From NCBI RefSeq assembly GCF_036850765.1, contig NC_089491.1, positions 130,998,266 through 131,062,265 of the forward strand: a stretch of 64,000 nt of DNA, given 5' to 3'. Source of the DNA: Saccopteryx bilineata. Its lineage: Eukaryota; Chordata; Mammalia; Chiroptera; Emballonuridae. Each line of letters starts with the position of its first letter. Within the stretch, counting starts at the first letter, position 1. This document shows, piece after piece, positions 46,898 through 57,749 of this stretch. The notes beneath the pieces were generated by a model. That model did not search any database. It saw only the letters and a program-made list of their open reading frames with translations, and was not told the DNA's origin. A program made the translations under genes and the position numbers.

Positions 46898-47210
46898 AGC
46901 AAATACAAGTTATTATCAAAGATAAAATGCAGAAAAGAAAAAGGGGTAACCCCTGTGGTTGAGATCAGATTCTCTGGGGCTGTGAGGATAAATCCTTTTC
47001 ATGGTAGGGAGGGACAGAGTAGGAAAAATTGAGAAGAGATAGTGTGATATAGAAAGAAAAGATCCTTTGGTATTGTCCTCAATTGCAAGGAACTGAGAGA
47101 AGTACATAGGGGGTGGGGTGGAGAAAGGTGCACAAGTAGAAGCTGGTGAGTGTTACTACGCTTCTGACATGTTATTTTTTGAACAAAGTTTAATCGGTAT
47201 GAAAGCCCTG
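46898..47210. other. unassigned sequence
   Basis: Nothing recognised. Confidence 0.4.
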
Positions 47211-47970
47211 CAGTGGTAGTCAACCTGGTCCCTACACCCACTAGTGGGCGTTCCAGCTTTCATGGTGGGCGGTAGCAGAGCAACCAAAGTATAAATAAAA
47301 AGATAGGTTTAACTATAGTAAGTTGTTTTATAAAGATTTATTCTGCCAAACTTAGTGAAAGTCTGACATAAAGTACTTGGTAAGTAATTATTATTATATG
47401 CTTTAACTTGCAGTAACTCTGCTTTATAAATTTTATAAAGTAAAGTTACTTCCCTACTTTATAAATCACCATTACTGTGGAACTGGTGGGAGGTTAGAAA
47501 ATTTTACTATTAGGCCCTGGCCGGTTGGCTCAATGGTAGAGCGTCGGCCTGGTGTGTGGGGGACCCGGGTTCGATTCCCGGCCAGGGCACATAGGAGAAG
47601 CGCCCATTTGCTTCTCCACCCCCACCCCCCTCCTTCCTATCTGTCTCTCTCTTCCCCTCCCGCAGCAAAGGCTCCATTGGAGCAAAGATGGCCTGGGCGC
47701 TGGGGATGGCTCCTTGGCCTCTGCCCCAGGCGCTAGAGTGGCTCTGGTCGCAGCAGAGTGATGCCCCGGAGGGGCAGAGCATCGCCCCCTGGTGGGCAGA
47801 GCGTTGCCCCTGGTGGGCGTGCCGGGTGGATCCCAGTCGGGCGCATGCGGGAATCTGTCTGACTGTCTCTCCCCATTTCCAGCTTCAGAAAAATACAAAA
47901 AAAAAAAAAAATTTACTATTAACAGAGATACAAAAGTGGGCGGTAGGTATAAAAAGGTTGACTACCCCTG
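47211..47970. mobile_element. hAT-like miniature transposon split by a SINE-A
   Basis: Terminal inverted repeats CAGTGGTAGTCAACCTG (left) and CAGGGGTAGTCAACCTT (reverse complement of right end at 47970). Subterminal GTGGGCGGTAG occurs near both ends. With the SINE removed the element is about 350 bp and noncoding, so it is a MITE. CAG ends suggest the hAT superfamily. Flanks CCCTGCAG and CCCTACAG are similar but overlap the left CAG, so the 8-bp TSD is not cleanly resolved. Confidence 0.75.
47513..47908 (+). mobile_element. SINE-A copy, duplicated-block subtype
   Basis: Head GGCCCTGGCCGGTTGGCTCA, B box GGTTCGATTCC, body with the tandemly doubled CCCTGGTGGGCAGAGCGTTG block, A15 tail. TSD AATTTTACTATTA (47500-47512) and AAATTTACTATTA (about 47909-47921), inside the host MITE, so this SINE is the younger of the two. 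Confidence 0.94.
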
Positions 47971-47974
47971 CCCT

Positions 47975-49274
47975 ACAGGATAAGTGTTGTTTAGATTTTA
48001 TTTACAAGGAATCTGAGACAGTGGGGATTTCAGTATTGCACCCAAGGCCATGTAGGAAGAGAGAGTCCAGATCCAAATGCTGATCTGAGGCTATATGGCA
48101 ATGCAGTCTTGGCTCCCACAGAATCTTTGAGGTCTGTCCCTGCCCCTGCTTAAAGGTGGCACATTAAGAGCAAGGGCAAGGTCAACCAGGGAGTATCTGT
48201 TAAACCCTCCCTCCACTCTGTATAGAAAGAGAGTTTAGGCCATCAATCTACCAATACTGCTGAGATATAGGATCACCCACTGGGGTTGCTCTTTAGTGGA
48301 GGGAGCAGGGGAAGGAAGAAGGTATGAAGTTGTTGAGATGGTTTTAACTTTGTTATTGGAGGAAATGTGTGAATGTTCAGAAAATGGAAATTGCTGAGGC
48401 ACATGCACATTGCTGCTAGCCTTGTTTACTTGTATTATTTTCTGTTGCTAGGGATTATTTCTTCTATCTTTTTTTTCTCTTTACCTTTTAATCATGTGTC
48501 AATATTATTGTTTGTGTTAGCTAGTGATCTGTGTGTCTCCATCTGAGTCAACCTAAAAATCATAAATGACTTGGTTAACACACTGGGGAATTGAACCAAC
48601 TGGATGAGATATAATATTCTTCTCAGTGTTATCAGTGTTTGACTCATGAGGATTGAAATCAGCTTTCAAAAAACCTTAATTTATTTGGGTATTAATTCAA
48701 TAAAGGCCTCCCACCAATCCAGCTGTTAGACCTGATGTGTGAAACTCGCCCCCACTGAAGATGCTGGGAACTTTGCCCATGAAGTAGAGAATCCTGGTTG
48801 GAAATCAAATCTTGACAATCTTAGAATATGAGATAGTTGAAATCTCTGGACTAAAATGAGCATGATTAATATAATTTCTACTCCATAGAGCTCATTTTTC
48901 CTTATACAAGTTGTCAGAGTGAGTCCGGATGGAAGTTCTGACTACATGCGTAATCATGTGGCAGGCACATCTAAGTGTCAGGATAATTTAGCCCTCAAAA
49001 CCTTTCACTTGAAATAAACTGATATTTAGAGTAAGGATAGAAATGGAAAAATGTTTTCCTCATTTTTTTTGAATAGTGCTTTTAGTTTTCTCAGTTCAAG
49101 TGAATGGACACTGTGGGTGTGTGTATGTGTGTGTGGAGGGAAGAGAGAGAGAGAGAGAGAGAAGACACTGGCTTTTCAAAATTTCTCTCCTAGCTCTTTC
49201 AATTTATCTGCTCCCCACTGTCTGTCAGGCCCCATGCACATTTCTGCTTCAACATCATGATTACAGGTACACTA
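47975..49274. other. unassigned sequence
   Basis: A short (GT)n/(GA)n patch is at 49114-49163. No gene or repeat family recognised. Confidence 0.4.
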
Positions 49275-49440
49275 TAGTAAAATGATTAGGGGTAGAAATG
49301 CTGGCAGCAGACTTGGAATTTGGATCTTGGCTTCAACCCTTTCTTTTGTCCTTGGCACATTTTTTTAAACTTTCGGTTTCCTCATCTGCAAATGGAAATA
49401 TAAACAATTCTTTTATATCAAGGTCGTGTTAAAATAAATT
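49275..49440 (+). mobile_element. MIR SINE
   Basis: TGGCAGCAGACTTGGAATTT, GTTTCCTCATCTGCAAATGG, AAATATAAACAATTC follow the MIR core. Confidence 0.7.
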
Positions 49441-49660
49441 CCTAGGCCCAAGATGGAGCTGATGCTGCCTGGTGTCATGTCAGCAAACTGAACCTTAGAT
49501 AACTTTCCTGTCCCTGTAAATGGCCTGCTTGACCTGGAATACAGTACATTCAGTCAGTCAGTCCCCAAATGCTAAGCCAACTCTGGGCCTTCTCATCCCA
49601 CACAAGGTTGACTGTGTGGCCCCAGACAATCAGATATTTTCTGTCTCTTCCTTGTTCTTT

Positions 49661-49937
49661 TTTTTTTTTTTTTTTAATAAATTTTTATTAATGTTAATGG
49701 GATTACATTAATAATTCAGGGTACATATATTCAAAGAAAACATGTCTAGGTTATCTTCTCATTAAATTATGTTGCATACCCCTCGCCCAGAGTCAGATTG
49801 TCCTCCGTCACCCTCTATCTAGTTTTCTCTGTGCCCCTCCCCCTCCCCCTAAATCTCTCCCTCCCTCCCTCCCATGTCCTCCCTCCCCCCACCCCTGGTA
49901 ACCACCACACTCTTGTCCATGTCTCTTAGTCTCGTTT
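49661..49937 (-). other. L1 3' UTR with G-rich tract
   Basis: On the sense strand a run of GGGAGGGAGGGAGG-type sequence (antisense 49834-49897) forms a typical L1 3'-UTR polypurine/G-quadruplex region. It is followed by AATAAA and the A-tail. Confidence 0.85.
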
Positions 49938-52900
49938 TTATGTTCCACCAATGTATGGAATCATGTAGTTCTTGTTTTTTTTTGATTTACTTATTTCACT
50001 CCTTATAATGTTATCAAGATCCCACCATTTTGCTATAAATGATCTAATGTCATCATTTCTTATGGCTGACTAGTATTCCATAGTGTATATGTGCCACATC
50101 TTCTTTATCCAATCTTCTATTGAAGGGCTTTTTGGTTGTTTCCATGTCTTGGCCACTGTGAAAAGTGCTGCTATGAACATGGGGCTACATGTGTCTTTAC
50201 GTATCAATGATTCTGAGGTTTTGGGGTATATACCCAGTAGAGGGATTGCTGGGTCATAAGGTAGTTCTATTTGCAGTTTTTTGAGGAACCACCATACTTT
50301 CCTCCATAGTGGTTGTACTACTTTACATTCCCACCAACAGTGTATGAGGGTTCCTTTTTCTCCACAGCCTCTCCAACATTTGCTATTACCCGTCTTGTTC
50401 ATAATAGCTAATCTAACAGGGGTGAGGTGGTATCTCATTGTAGTCTTGATCTGCATTTCTCTAATAACTAATGAAGCTGAGCATCTTTTCATATATCTGT
50501 TGGCCATTTGTATTTCTTCCTGGGAGAAGTGTCTGTTCATGTCCTCTTCCCATTTTTTTATTGGATTGTTTGTTTGTTGTTGAGTTTTATGAGTTCTTTG
50601 TAAATTTTGGATATTAGGCCCTTATCTGAGCTGTCGTTTGAAAATATCAGTTCCCATTTAGTTGGCTGTCTGTTTATTTTGATATCAGTTTCTCTTGCTG
50701 AGCAAAAACTTTTAATTCTGATGTAGTCCCATTCATTTATCTTTGCCTTCACTTCTCTTGCCATTGGAGTCAAGTTCATAAAATGTTCTTTAAAATCCAG
50801 ATCCATGAGTTTAGTACCTATGTCTTCTTCTATGTACTTTATTGTTTCAGATCTTATATTTAGGTCTTTGATCCATTTTGAATTAATTTTAGTACACGGG
50901 GACAGGCTGTAGTCGAGTTTCATTCTTTTGCATGTGGCTTTCCAGTTTTCCCAATACCATTTGTTGAAGAGGCTTTCTTTTCTCCATTTTGTGTTGTTGG
51001 CCCCTTTATCAAAGATTATTAGACCATATATATGTGGTTTTATTTCTGGGCTTTCTATTCTGTTCCATTGGTCTGAGTGTCTATTTTTCTGCCAATACCA
51101 TGCAGTTTTGATTATTGTGGCCCTATAATATAGTTTAAAGTCAGGTATTGTAATGCCCCCAGCTTCATTCTTTTTCCTTAGGATTGCTTTGGCTATTCGG
51201 GGTTTTTTATAGTTCCATATAAATCTGATGATTTTTTGTTCCATTTCTTTAAAAAATGTCATAGGAATTTTGATGGGAATTGCATTAAATTTATATATTA
51301 CTTTGGGTAATATGGCCATTTTAATTATATTTATTCTTCCTATCCAAGAACAAGGAATATTTTTCCATCTCATTGTGTCTTTTTCTATTTCTCTTAGCAA
51401 TGCCTTGTAGTTTTCTTTATATAGGTCCTTTACATTCTTTGTTATGTTTATTCCTAGGTATTTTATTTTTTTTTGTTGCAATCGTGAAGGGGATTATTTT
51501 TTTGAGTTCATTTTCTAATATTTCATTGTTGGCATATAGAAAGGCTATGGACTTCTGTATGTTAATTTTGTATCCTGCGACCTTACTGTATTGGTTTATT
51601 GTTTCTAGTAATCTTTTTGTGGAGTCTTTTGGGTTTTCGATATATAGGATCATATCATCAGCAAAAAGTGATACCTTTACTTCTTCTTTTCCGATATGGA
51701 TGCCTTTTATTTCTTTGTCTTGTCTGATTGCTCTGGCCAGAACTTCTAGCACCACATTAAATAAGAGTGGAGAGAGTGGACACCCCTGTCATGTTCCTGA
51801 TTTAAGGTGGAAAGTCCTCAGTTTTACGCCATTTAATATGATGTTGGCTGATGGTTTATCATATATGGCCTTTATCATGTTGAGATATTTTCCTTCTATA
51901 CCCATTTTGTTGAGAGTCTTAAACATAAAATTGTGTTGTATTTTATCGAAAGCCTTTTCTGTATCTATTGATAAGATCATGTGGTTTTTGTTCTTTGTTT
52001 TGTTGATATGGTGTATTACGTTAACCGTTTTACGTATGTTGAACCATCCTTGAGATTCTGGGATGAATCCCACTTGATCATGATGTATTATTTTTTTAAT
52101 ATGTTGTTGTATTCGATTTGCCAGTATTTTGTTTAGTATTTTAGCATCTGTATTCATTAGAGATATTGGTCTGTAGTTTTCTTTCTTTGTGCCATCCTTG
52201 CCAGGTTTTGGTATGAGGGTTATGTTGGCCTCATAAAATGTGTTTGGAAGTAGTGCTTCTTCTTCAATTTTTTGGAAGACTTTGAGTAGAATAGGAACCA
52301 AGTCTTCTTTGAATGTTTGATAGAATTCACTAGTATAACCGTCTGGGCCTGGACTTTTATTTTTGGGGAGGTTTTTAATAGTTTTTTCTATTTCCTCCCT
52401 GCTGATTGGTCTGTTTAGGCTTTCTGCTTCTTCATGACTCAGTCTGGGAAGGTTGTATTGTTCTAGGAATTTATCCATTTCTTCTAGATTATTGTATTTG
52501 GTGGCATATAGTTTTTCATAGTATTCTACAATAATTCTTTGTATATCTATGATGTCTGTGGTGATCTCTCCTCTTTCATTTTGGATTTTATTTATTTGAG
52601 TCCTGTGTCTTTTTTCCTTGGTGAGTCTTGCCAAGGGTTTGTCAATTTTGTTGATCTTTTCAAAGAACCAGCTCCATGTTTCATTGATTTTTTCTATAGT
52701 TTTTCTGTTCTCTATTTCATTTATTTCTGCTCTGATTTTTATTATCTCCTTTCTTCGGCTGGTTTTGGGTTGTCTTTGTTCTTCTTTTTCTAGTTCCTTA
52801 AGGTGTGAATTTAAGTGGTTTACTTCGGCTCTCTCTTGCTTGTTCATATAGGCATGAAGTGATATGAACTTTCCTCTTATTACTGCTTTTGCTGCATCCC

Positions 52901-53762
52901 AGAGATTCTGATATGTCGTATTTTCATTTTCATTTGTCTGTATATATCTTTTGATCTCTGCGCTTATTTCTTCTTTGACCCATTCATTTTTTAGAAGTAT
53001 GTTGTTTAGTTTCCACATTTTTGTGGTTTTTTCCCCCTTTTTTTTACAGTTGAATTCTAGTTTCAAGGCTTTATGATCAGAGAATATGCTTGGCACAATT
53101 TCAATTTTTTTAAATTTGCTGATATTGTCTTTGTGGCCCAACATATGGTCAATTCTTGAGAATGTTCCATGTACACTAGAGAAAAATGTATACTCTGTCG
53201 CTTTGGGATGAAGTGTCCTGTAGATGTCTATCATATCCAGTTGTTCTAGTATTTCATTTAAGGCCACTATATCTTTATTGATTCTCTGTTTGGATGACCG
53301 ATCTAGAGCCGTCAGCGGTGTATTGAGGTCTCCAAGTATGATTGTATTTTTGTCAGTTTTTGTTTTAAGGTCAATAAGTAGCTGTCTTATATATTTTGGT
53401 GCTCCTTGGTTTGGTGCATATATATTAAGGATTGTTATGTCTTCTTGATTCAGTGTCCCCTTAAACATTATGAAATGGCCATTTTTGTCTCTGAGTACTT
53501 TTTCTGTCTTGTAGTCAGCATTATTAGATATGAGTATTGCTACACCTGCTTTTTTGGGGGTGTTGTTTGCTTGGAGTATTGTTTTCCAGCCTTTCACTTT
53601 GAATTTGTTTTTATCCTTGTTACTTAGATGAGTTTCTTGTAGGCAGCATATAGTTGGATTTTCTTTTTTAATCCATTCTGCTACTCTGTGTCTTTTTATT
53701 GGTAAGTTTAATCCATTTACATTTAGTGTAATTATTGACACTTGTGGGTTCCCTATTGCCAT
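49938..53762 (-). pseudogene. ORF2: L1 ORF2: endonuclease and reverse transcriptase, inactivated
   Basis: ORF2 supplies the nicking endonuclease and reverse transcriptase that copy L1 and SINE RNA into DNA at the target. The start is [10 protein letters not shown] at 53762. N-terminal APE-type endonuclease: [24 protein letters not shown]. Then the Z and RT regions: [33 protein letters not shown], and LFADDMILY with the catalytic Asp pair. The C-terminal Cys-rich zinc knuckle is [18 protein letters not shown]. Total span is 3825 nt (1275 codons), close to the human ORF2 length. Lesions: TGA at 51789-51791 (Arg of the conserved RQGCPLSP), one extra A in a 9-A run at 51466-51474, a compensating one-base loss near 50570, and TAG at 50070-50072. 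The first and last parts are in the same frame. Confidence 0.95.
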
Positions 53763-53992
53763 TTTATAAATTGCTTTCTGTCAGTTTTGTATCTTGTTTG
53801 ATTCTTCTCTTTTGTTTTTCTATTATTTGTTTTTGTTTGTTTGTATTCCATACTTCTTTCCTCTGTTGCTACCTTTTTTAAGTCAAGTGTTTTTGTGGTG
53901 GTTTTTTCAAGGGTGGTTACCATTAAGTAATGAAAAGGGTACCTACCATATTCATTGTAGTACCCTTTCTTGTGAGTATTTCTGCGCTTCAT
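53753..53992 (-). other. small spacer ORF overlapping the ORF2 start
   Basis: The gap between ORF1 stop and ORF2 start is about 330 nt, far longer than the 63 nt of human L1. It holds a 79-codon frame, Lys/Thr-rich, whose TAG stop lies 7 nt inside ORF2, so the frames overlap by 10 nt (ATGGCAATAG). It may be chance in A-rich sequence or may aid reinitiation at ORF2. No domain is seen. Confidence 0.3.
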
Positions 53993-54090
53993 CGTCCTTT
54001 GCTACTGTTAATCTTCATCCTTTCTCCCCCTTTTTTTTTCTTTTGTTGTCACAGTTTAAGTTTGGTTTTATTGTTTTCTTGGTGGAGCTG

Positions 54091-55082
54091 TTACTTGTGG
54101 TTATGTTTTCTTTTGTTCTTTGAATCTGGTTGGAAAACCCCCTTTAGTATTTCCTGGAGTGGGGGCTTTCTGATGATAAATTCTCTCATCTTTTCTGTAT
54201 TTGTGAATATTTTTATATCTCCTTCGTACTTGAAGGATAGCTTTGATGGGTATAGTATTCTTGGCTGAAAGTTCCTCTCTTTCAGGGCTTTAAATATTGG
54301 GGTCCACTCTCTTCTAGCTTGTAGAGTTTCTGCTGAGAAATCTGATGATAATCTAATAGGCCTTCCTTTATATGTTGTATTCTTCTTTTCCCTGGCTGCC
54401 TTGAGAATTTTTTCTTTGTCATTGGTTTGTGTCATCTTCATTATGATGTGCCTTGGAGTGGGTTTGTTGTGGTCAAGAAAACTTGGTGTTCTGTTTGCTT
54501 CTTGAATTTGAGGCTTTCTTTCCACAGGCTTGGGAAGTTCTCATCTATTATTTGTTTGAGTATATTCTCCATTCCATTTTCTTTCTCTTCTCCCTCTGAT
54601 ATACCTATTATTCTTATGTTATTCTTTCTGATGGAGTCAGACAATTCCTGTAGGGCTTTCTCATTTTTTATTATTTTTGAGTCTCTTTCTTCTTCTCTCT
54701 GTTGTGCCTCAAGTTGCTTGTCTTCTATTTCACTGATCTTGTCTTCTTTCTGGGCTGTTCTATTAGCTAAGCTTGTTACCTCATTTTTCAGCTCTTGAAT
54801 TGAGTTTTTCTTTTCTGTTTGATTTGTTTTTATAGTTTCAATTTCCTTGGTAATATATTCTTTGTGATCGTTGAGTTGTTTTCTGATTTCCCTAAATTGC
54901 CTTTCTGTGTTTTCTTGTATATCTCTGAGTATTTTTAAGATTTCTATTTTAAATTCTCTGTCATTTGGCTCCAAGGCTTCCAATATGTTAAATCTTTTCT
55001 CCATAGATTTTTCCACATCTATTTGTGTTACCTCTCTGTCTTTTGTATCCATAATGTTCAATTTCCTTTTTTTTATTGGCAT
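54091..55082 (-). pseudogene. ORF1: L1 ORF1: RNA-binding coiled-coil protein, frameshifted
   Basis: ORF1p coats L1 RNA as a trimer. The start is MPIKKRKLNI at 55082. Order: basic N-terminus, coiled coil rich in Glu/Lys/Gln/Asn (about residues 30-130), RRM with NNIRIIGISEGEE (about residues 153-165), then the C-terminal domain with ILKAAREKK, RLSSDFSAETLQARREW and IFTNTEKMREFI. One base is missing near 54513 (in an AAAGAAAG tract), which splits the gene into a 213-codon 5' part and a 144-codon 3' part. The span of 992 nt fits a 330-residue protein less one base, near the 338 of human. Confidence 0.93.
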
Positions 55083-56770
55083 CTGAAGGTGGTCTTGATG
55101 ATAGTGTTAATTGGAATTAATAAAAAATAAAAAGAAAAGAAAAAAGAAAAAAGGAAAACACTCCACAAAAAAAAGTAATAATTTATTATTTCCCCCTTTT
55201 TTCTTTCTTCTCTTCCCCTCCTCTCACCTCCTTAGGGACATATCGTGGTGACCTGTGAATTATATTATGCTAAATGGAACAAAAACTCCCTATAATGGAG
55301 GGCCTAATTTGGGGTGAAGAGTTCAATGGGCAAAAAAGGGAGTAGGGACCTACTAAATACAAAAATAAAAAAAAAAAGGGGGGGAGAAAATCTTAGACAA
55401 GCATAAAATGATTTGCTTGTAAGTGATGGTTGACTAAGAGATACAATGAGAGGGATGAGAGGGAAACAGAAAAAAGGAGAGAAAAAACAATAATTAAAAA
55501 ATAAAAAAATAAAAATAAAAATAAGTAAAAATCTGTTGTATTAAGTGGAGCAAAGACTAAATACAATGGAGACTTTGGGTTGGGAGGAATGCTAGTGAGT
55601 TAAAAAGCAATGTAAAAAGTGCCCAAAATGCCACAAAAACAAACAAATAGAGGAAAACCAAGAACAAAAGCAGAAGAAGAAAAAAAAAGAACAACAACAA
55701 CAAAAACCCCCACAAAAACTTGAGTCCCAAATTAAATAATTTGTTTGTGATTGAGGCTTAAATGGGAGGAAAAGTAAAAGGAGAAAAGAAGAAATGAATA
55801 GAAAGGAAAAAATAAGAGTAAGAGAGAAACGAAGGAAGAAAAAAAGGAAAGGAAAAAAAAACAAAAGGGGAGAGAGTGAGAGTTAAGGGTTTTGGAGTGT
55901 AACCCTAAAGGAGAGTTAGGATGAAGAAAAGAAATAAAATGTAACACTCATGGGTAGTGTAGTTCAAGAAAAGGGTAGCATAAGATGGGCAGAGAGTAAA
56001 AGGACCGAGGTGGAAGAAATAGAAATAATAATAAGGGCAATAAGATAGAAGAAAGAAACAACAACAACAAAGAATTAGTGGAACAAGTTATAAAGTCTGT
56101 GGATTTTTCTTGATTTTGAGAGGTTAACTTCTTCCTTTTTTCTTTTCTCCCCCTCTTCCTGGTCGGTGACTCTGTACCCCAGGTTCTGCCCCTGTGTCAC
56201 TCTTAGGTAGGAATTTGCAGTTGATGGTATTCTATGGCAATGTCATATAATTGGCTTTAGTCTCGCTGGTAGTCAAGGCTTGTTGGCGTTTGCAAAGTCC
56301 AACAATGAGAGAGTTTGCTTTCCTGGAGTCTCTTTCCTAGTCTCCCCTTCCTGAATTAGCAGCCTGGTGATCCAGCTATGAGGCTGCCACTGCTTCTGTC
56401 TGGGGAGTAAGAGGCTCAAAGAGCTGGGAAATCCCCACTCTATCCTCACTCAGCGCAGGGCTCTGGGTAAGGTTCTGGCAGTCAGAGCCTCCAGCGTAAT
56501 CAGGTGGGGCTGGGAGTCAATTGTTGTCAAGGTGACTGTTCAGCGCCTATCATTCAGTTGGACCACTCAACCCAGGCTTTCCACACTTGGTAGCCTGTTT
56601 TGGCACAGGTGTACTCTCTCCTCAGCAACAGTCCTTTTGCTTTCAGTGTGTGTGTGGAACTCCGGAATGCTCCGAGGATAAATTTCTCTGTTTCTAGTTG
56701 ATAAATTTGTTGAGATTTTGGGGAGATCTGTCGGACGTGCTGCTCACGGCGCCATTTCCGTGACGTCACT
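55083..56770 (-). promoter_or_regulatory. L1 5' UTR/internal promoter region
   Basis: About 1.7 kb. The part next to ORF1 (55083-56100) is extremely pyrimidine-rich on the sense strand (A/G-rich on plus), and the distal 650 bp is of mixed composition. The sense-strand 5' end begins GTGACGTCACGGAAATGGCG. Frames read here (for example 55592-55864 minus) are Phe/Ser/Leu repeats and not genes. Confidence 0.88.
56748..56768 (-). promoter_or_regulatory. CRE and YY1-like motif at L1 +1
   Basis: TGACGTCA at 56761-56768 is followed on the sense strand by AAATGGCGCC at 56748-56757. In human L1 a YY1 site at about +13 sets the transcription start. The similar placement here suggests the same role. Confidence 0.6.
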
Positions 56771-56786
56771 CTCTTTCTTGTTCTTT

Positions 56787-57660
56787 ATCGAATAAAGCTT
56801 CTGTTTTCTGCCCTATTTTGCACTTCTCTGAAAGAAGCCCGTCAATTTCATGAAGTTGTATCACCTAAATTGTCTTCCTGAATAATTTTTTGATGTAAAA
56901 TTAGTAATAACATCACGTAAATTTCAGATGTACAACTAATCATTTTTTGAACAGTTGTCATGAAATTACATGAAAGAATGCGTGTGGAACATCTGGCACA
57001 CGGTGAACACTCAGCAAATATTAGGGTTATTTTTACTGCTAATGCACTCTATTCACTGTGAGGTTTTATACCTTTCTTGAGGGAAAGAACTATTTTACTC
57101 ATCTTGCGCTCCTCCTGATACCTTGTATAAAACAGATGTTTAATAACTGTCTATTTAATGGAATAGGATCCAAATTTTAACAAATCTCAGTGTGTTGCAT
57201 TTGGCCCCAGGCTCCTCAAAAATATGACTATTATAATCAGCATGTTCTCCTTGCAGGTGTCAGGTCGAGTGTTTGAAGCTCTACTGCCCTAAAAATAAAT
57301 TCCTGGTGTATTTCTCGAAAGCATATGCTACACATCTAAATGTCACCCTATATTTTGAGCCTGCCCTAGTTAGATTGGATCCTACTGTTCCCTGGTCTTC
57401 CTGGGGAGCCTGCCTAATTTTTATGGGCTGGTAGAGGCTTTGGGTACATGAAGTGACTCACAGTTGTAGAAATCAGACGATTGAAGTTCTGAACAGCTTT
57501 GATGAAGGAATTGTCATTTTTGTCTCCTCTGGGTTACATCTTTGTCACCTGCTTTTTCATGAGGTGCTCAAACAGCTGCGGAGAGAAAATTGATTAAGCT
57601 AGTCATCACTAATACTAATATCTTTGAAAAGCATTGTAAATTGGGTTTGTTAAGAACTGC
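56787..57660. other. sequence right of L1, with L2-like trace
   Basis: An L2-like 3' fragment may lie at 56955-57165 (CTGGCACACGGTGAACACTC, TTGAGGGAAAGAACTATTTT). The rest is unassigned. Confidence 0.45.
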
Positions 57661-57671
57661 TTTTTAGAAAC

Positions 57672-57723
57672 ATTCACTGTCCATCTGGGACAAACAATCA
57701 TTCATTGTCCATTTGGGACAAAC
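57672..57723 (+). repeat. 24-bp tandem direct repeat
   Basis: ATTCACTGTCCATCTGGGAC and ATTCATTGTCCATTTGGGAC, each followed by AAAC, at 57672-57695 and 57700-57723. The units differ by two C/T changes. Confidence 0.9.
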
Positions 57724-57749
57724 CACTCTGTGATACTGACTACAGAAAT

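Larger units (their letters stand above)
49661..56770 (-). mobile_element. L1: full-length L1 LINE
   Basis: A ~7.1-kb L1 on the minus strand with all parts: 5' UTR (55083-56770), ORF1 (54091-55082), spacer, ORF2 (49938-53762), 3' UTR with a G-rich stretch, an AATAAA signal (antisense 49684-49689) and a poly-A tail (T run from about 49658). The 17-bp TSD is TCTCTTCCTTGTTCTTT at 49644-49660 and 56770-56786, with one mismatch. On the element's sense strand the target reads AT/AAAG, close to the L1 endonuclease TT/AAAA preference. Few lesions and an intact 5' end show a young insertion, but it cannot be active as it stands. Confidence 0.96.

Noticed and set aside
51373..52053. 226-codon plus-strand ORF
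   Set aside because: It lies antisense to L1 ORF2 and is rich in Phe/Ser/Ile/Leu; it is the complement shadow of the reverse transcriptase region.
55592..55947. Phe/Leu/Ser-rich minus-strand ORFs
   Set aside because: Arise from the polypyrimidine part of the L1 5' UTR.
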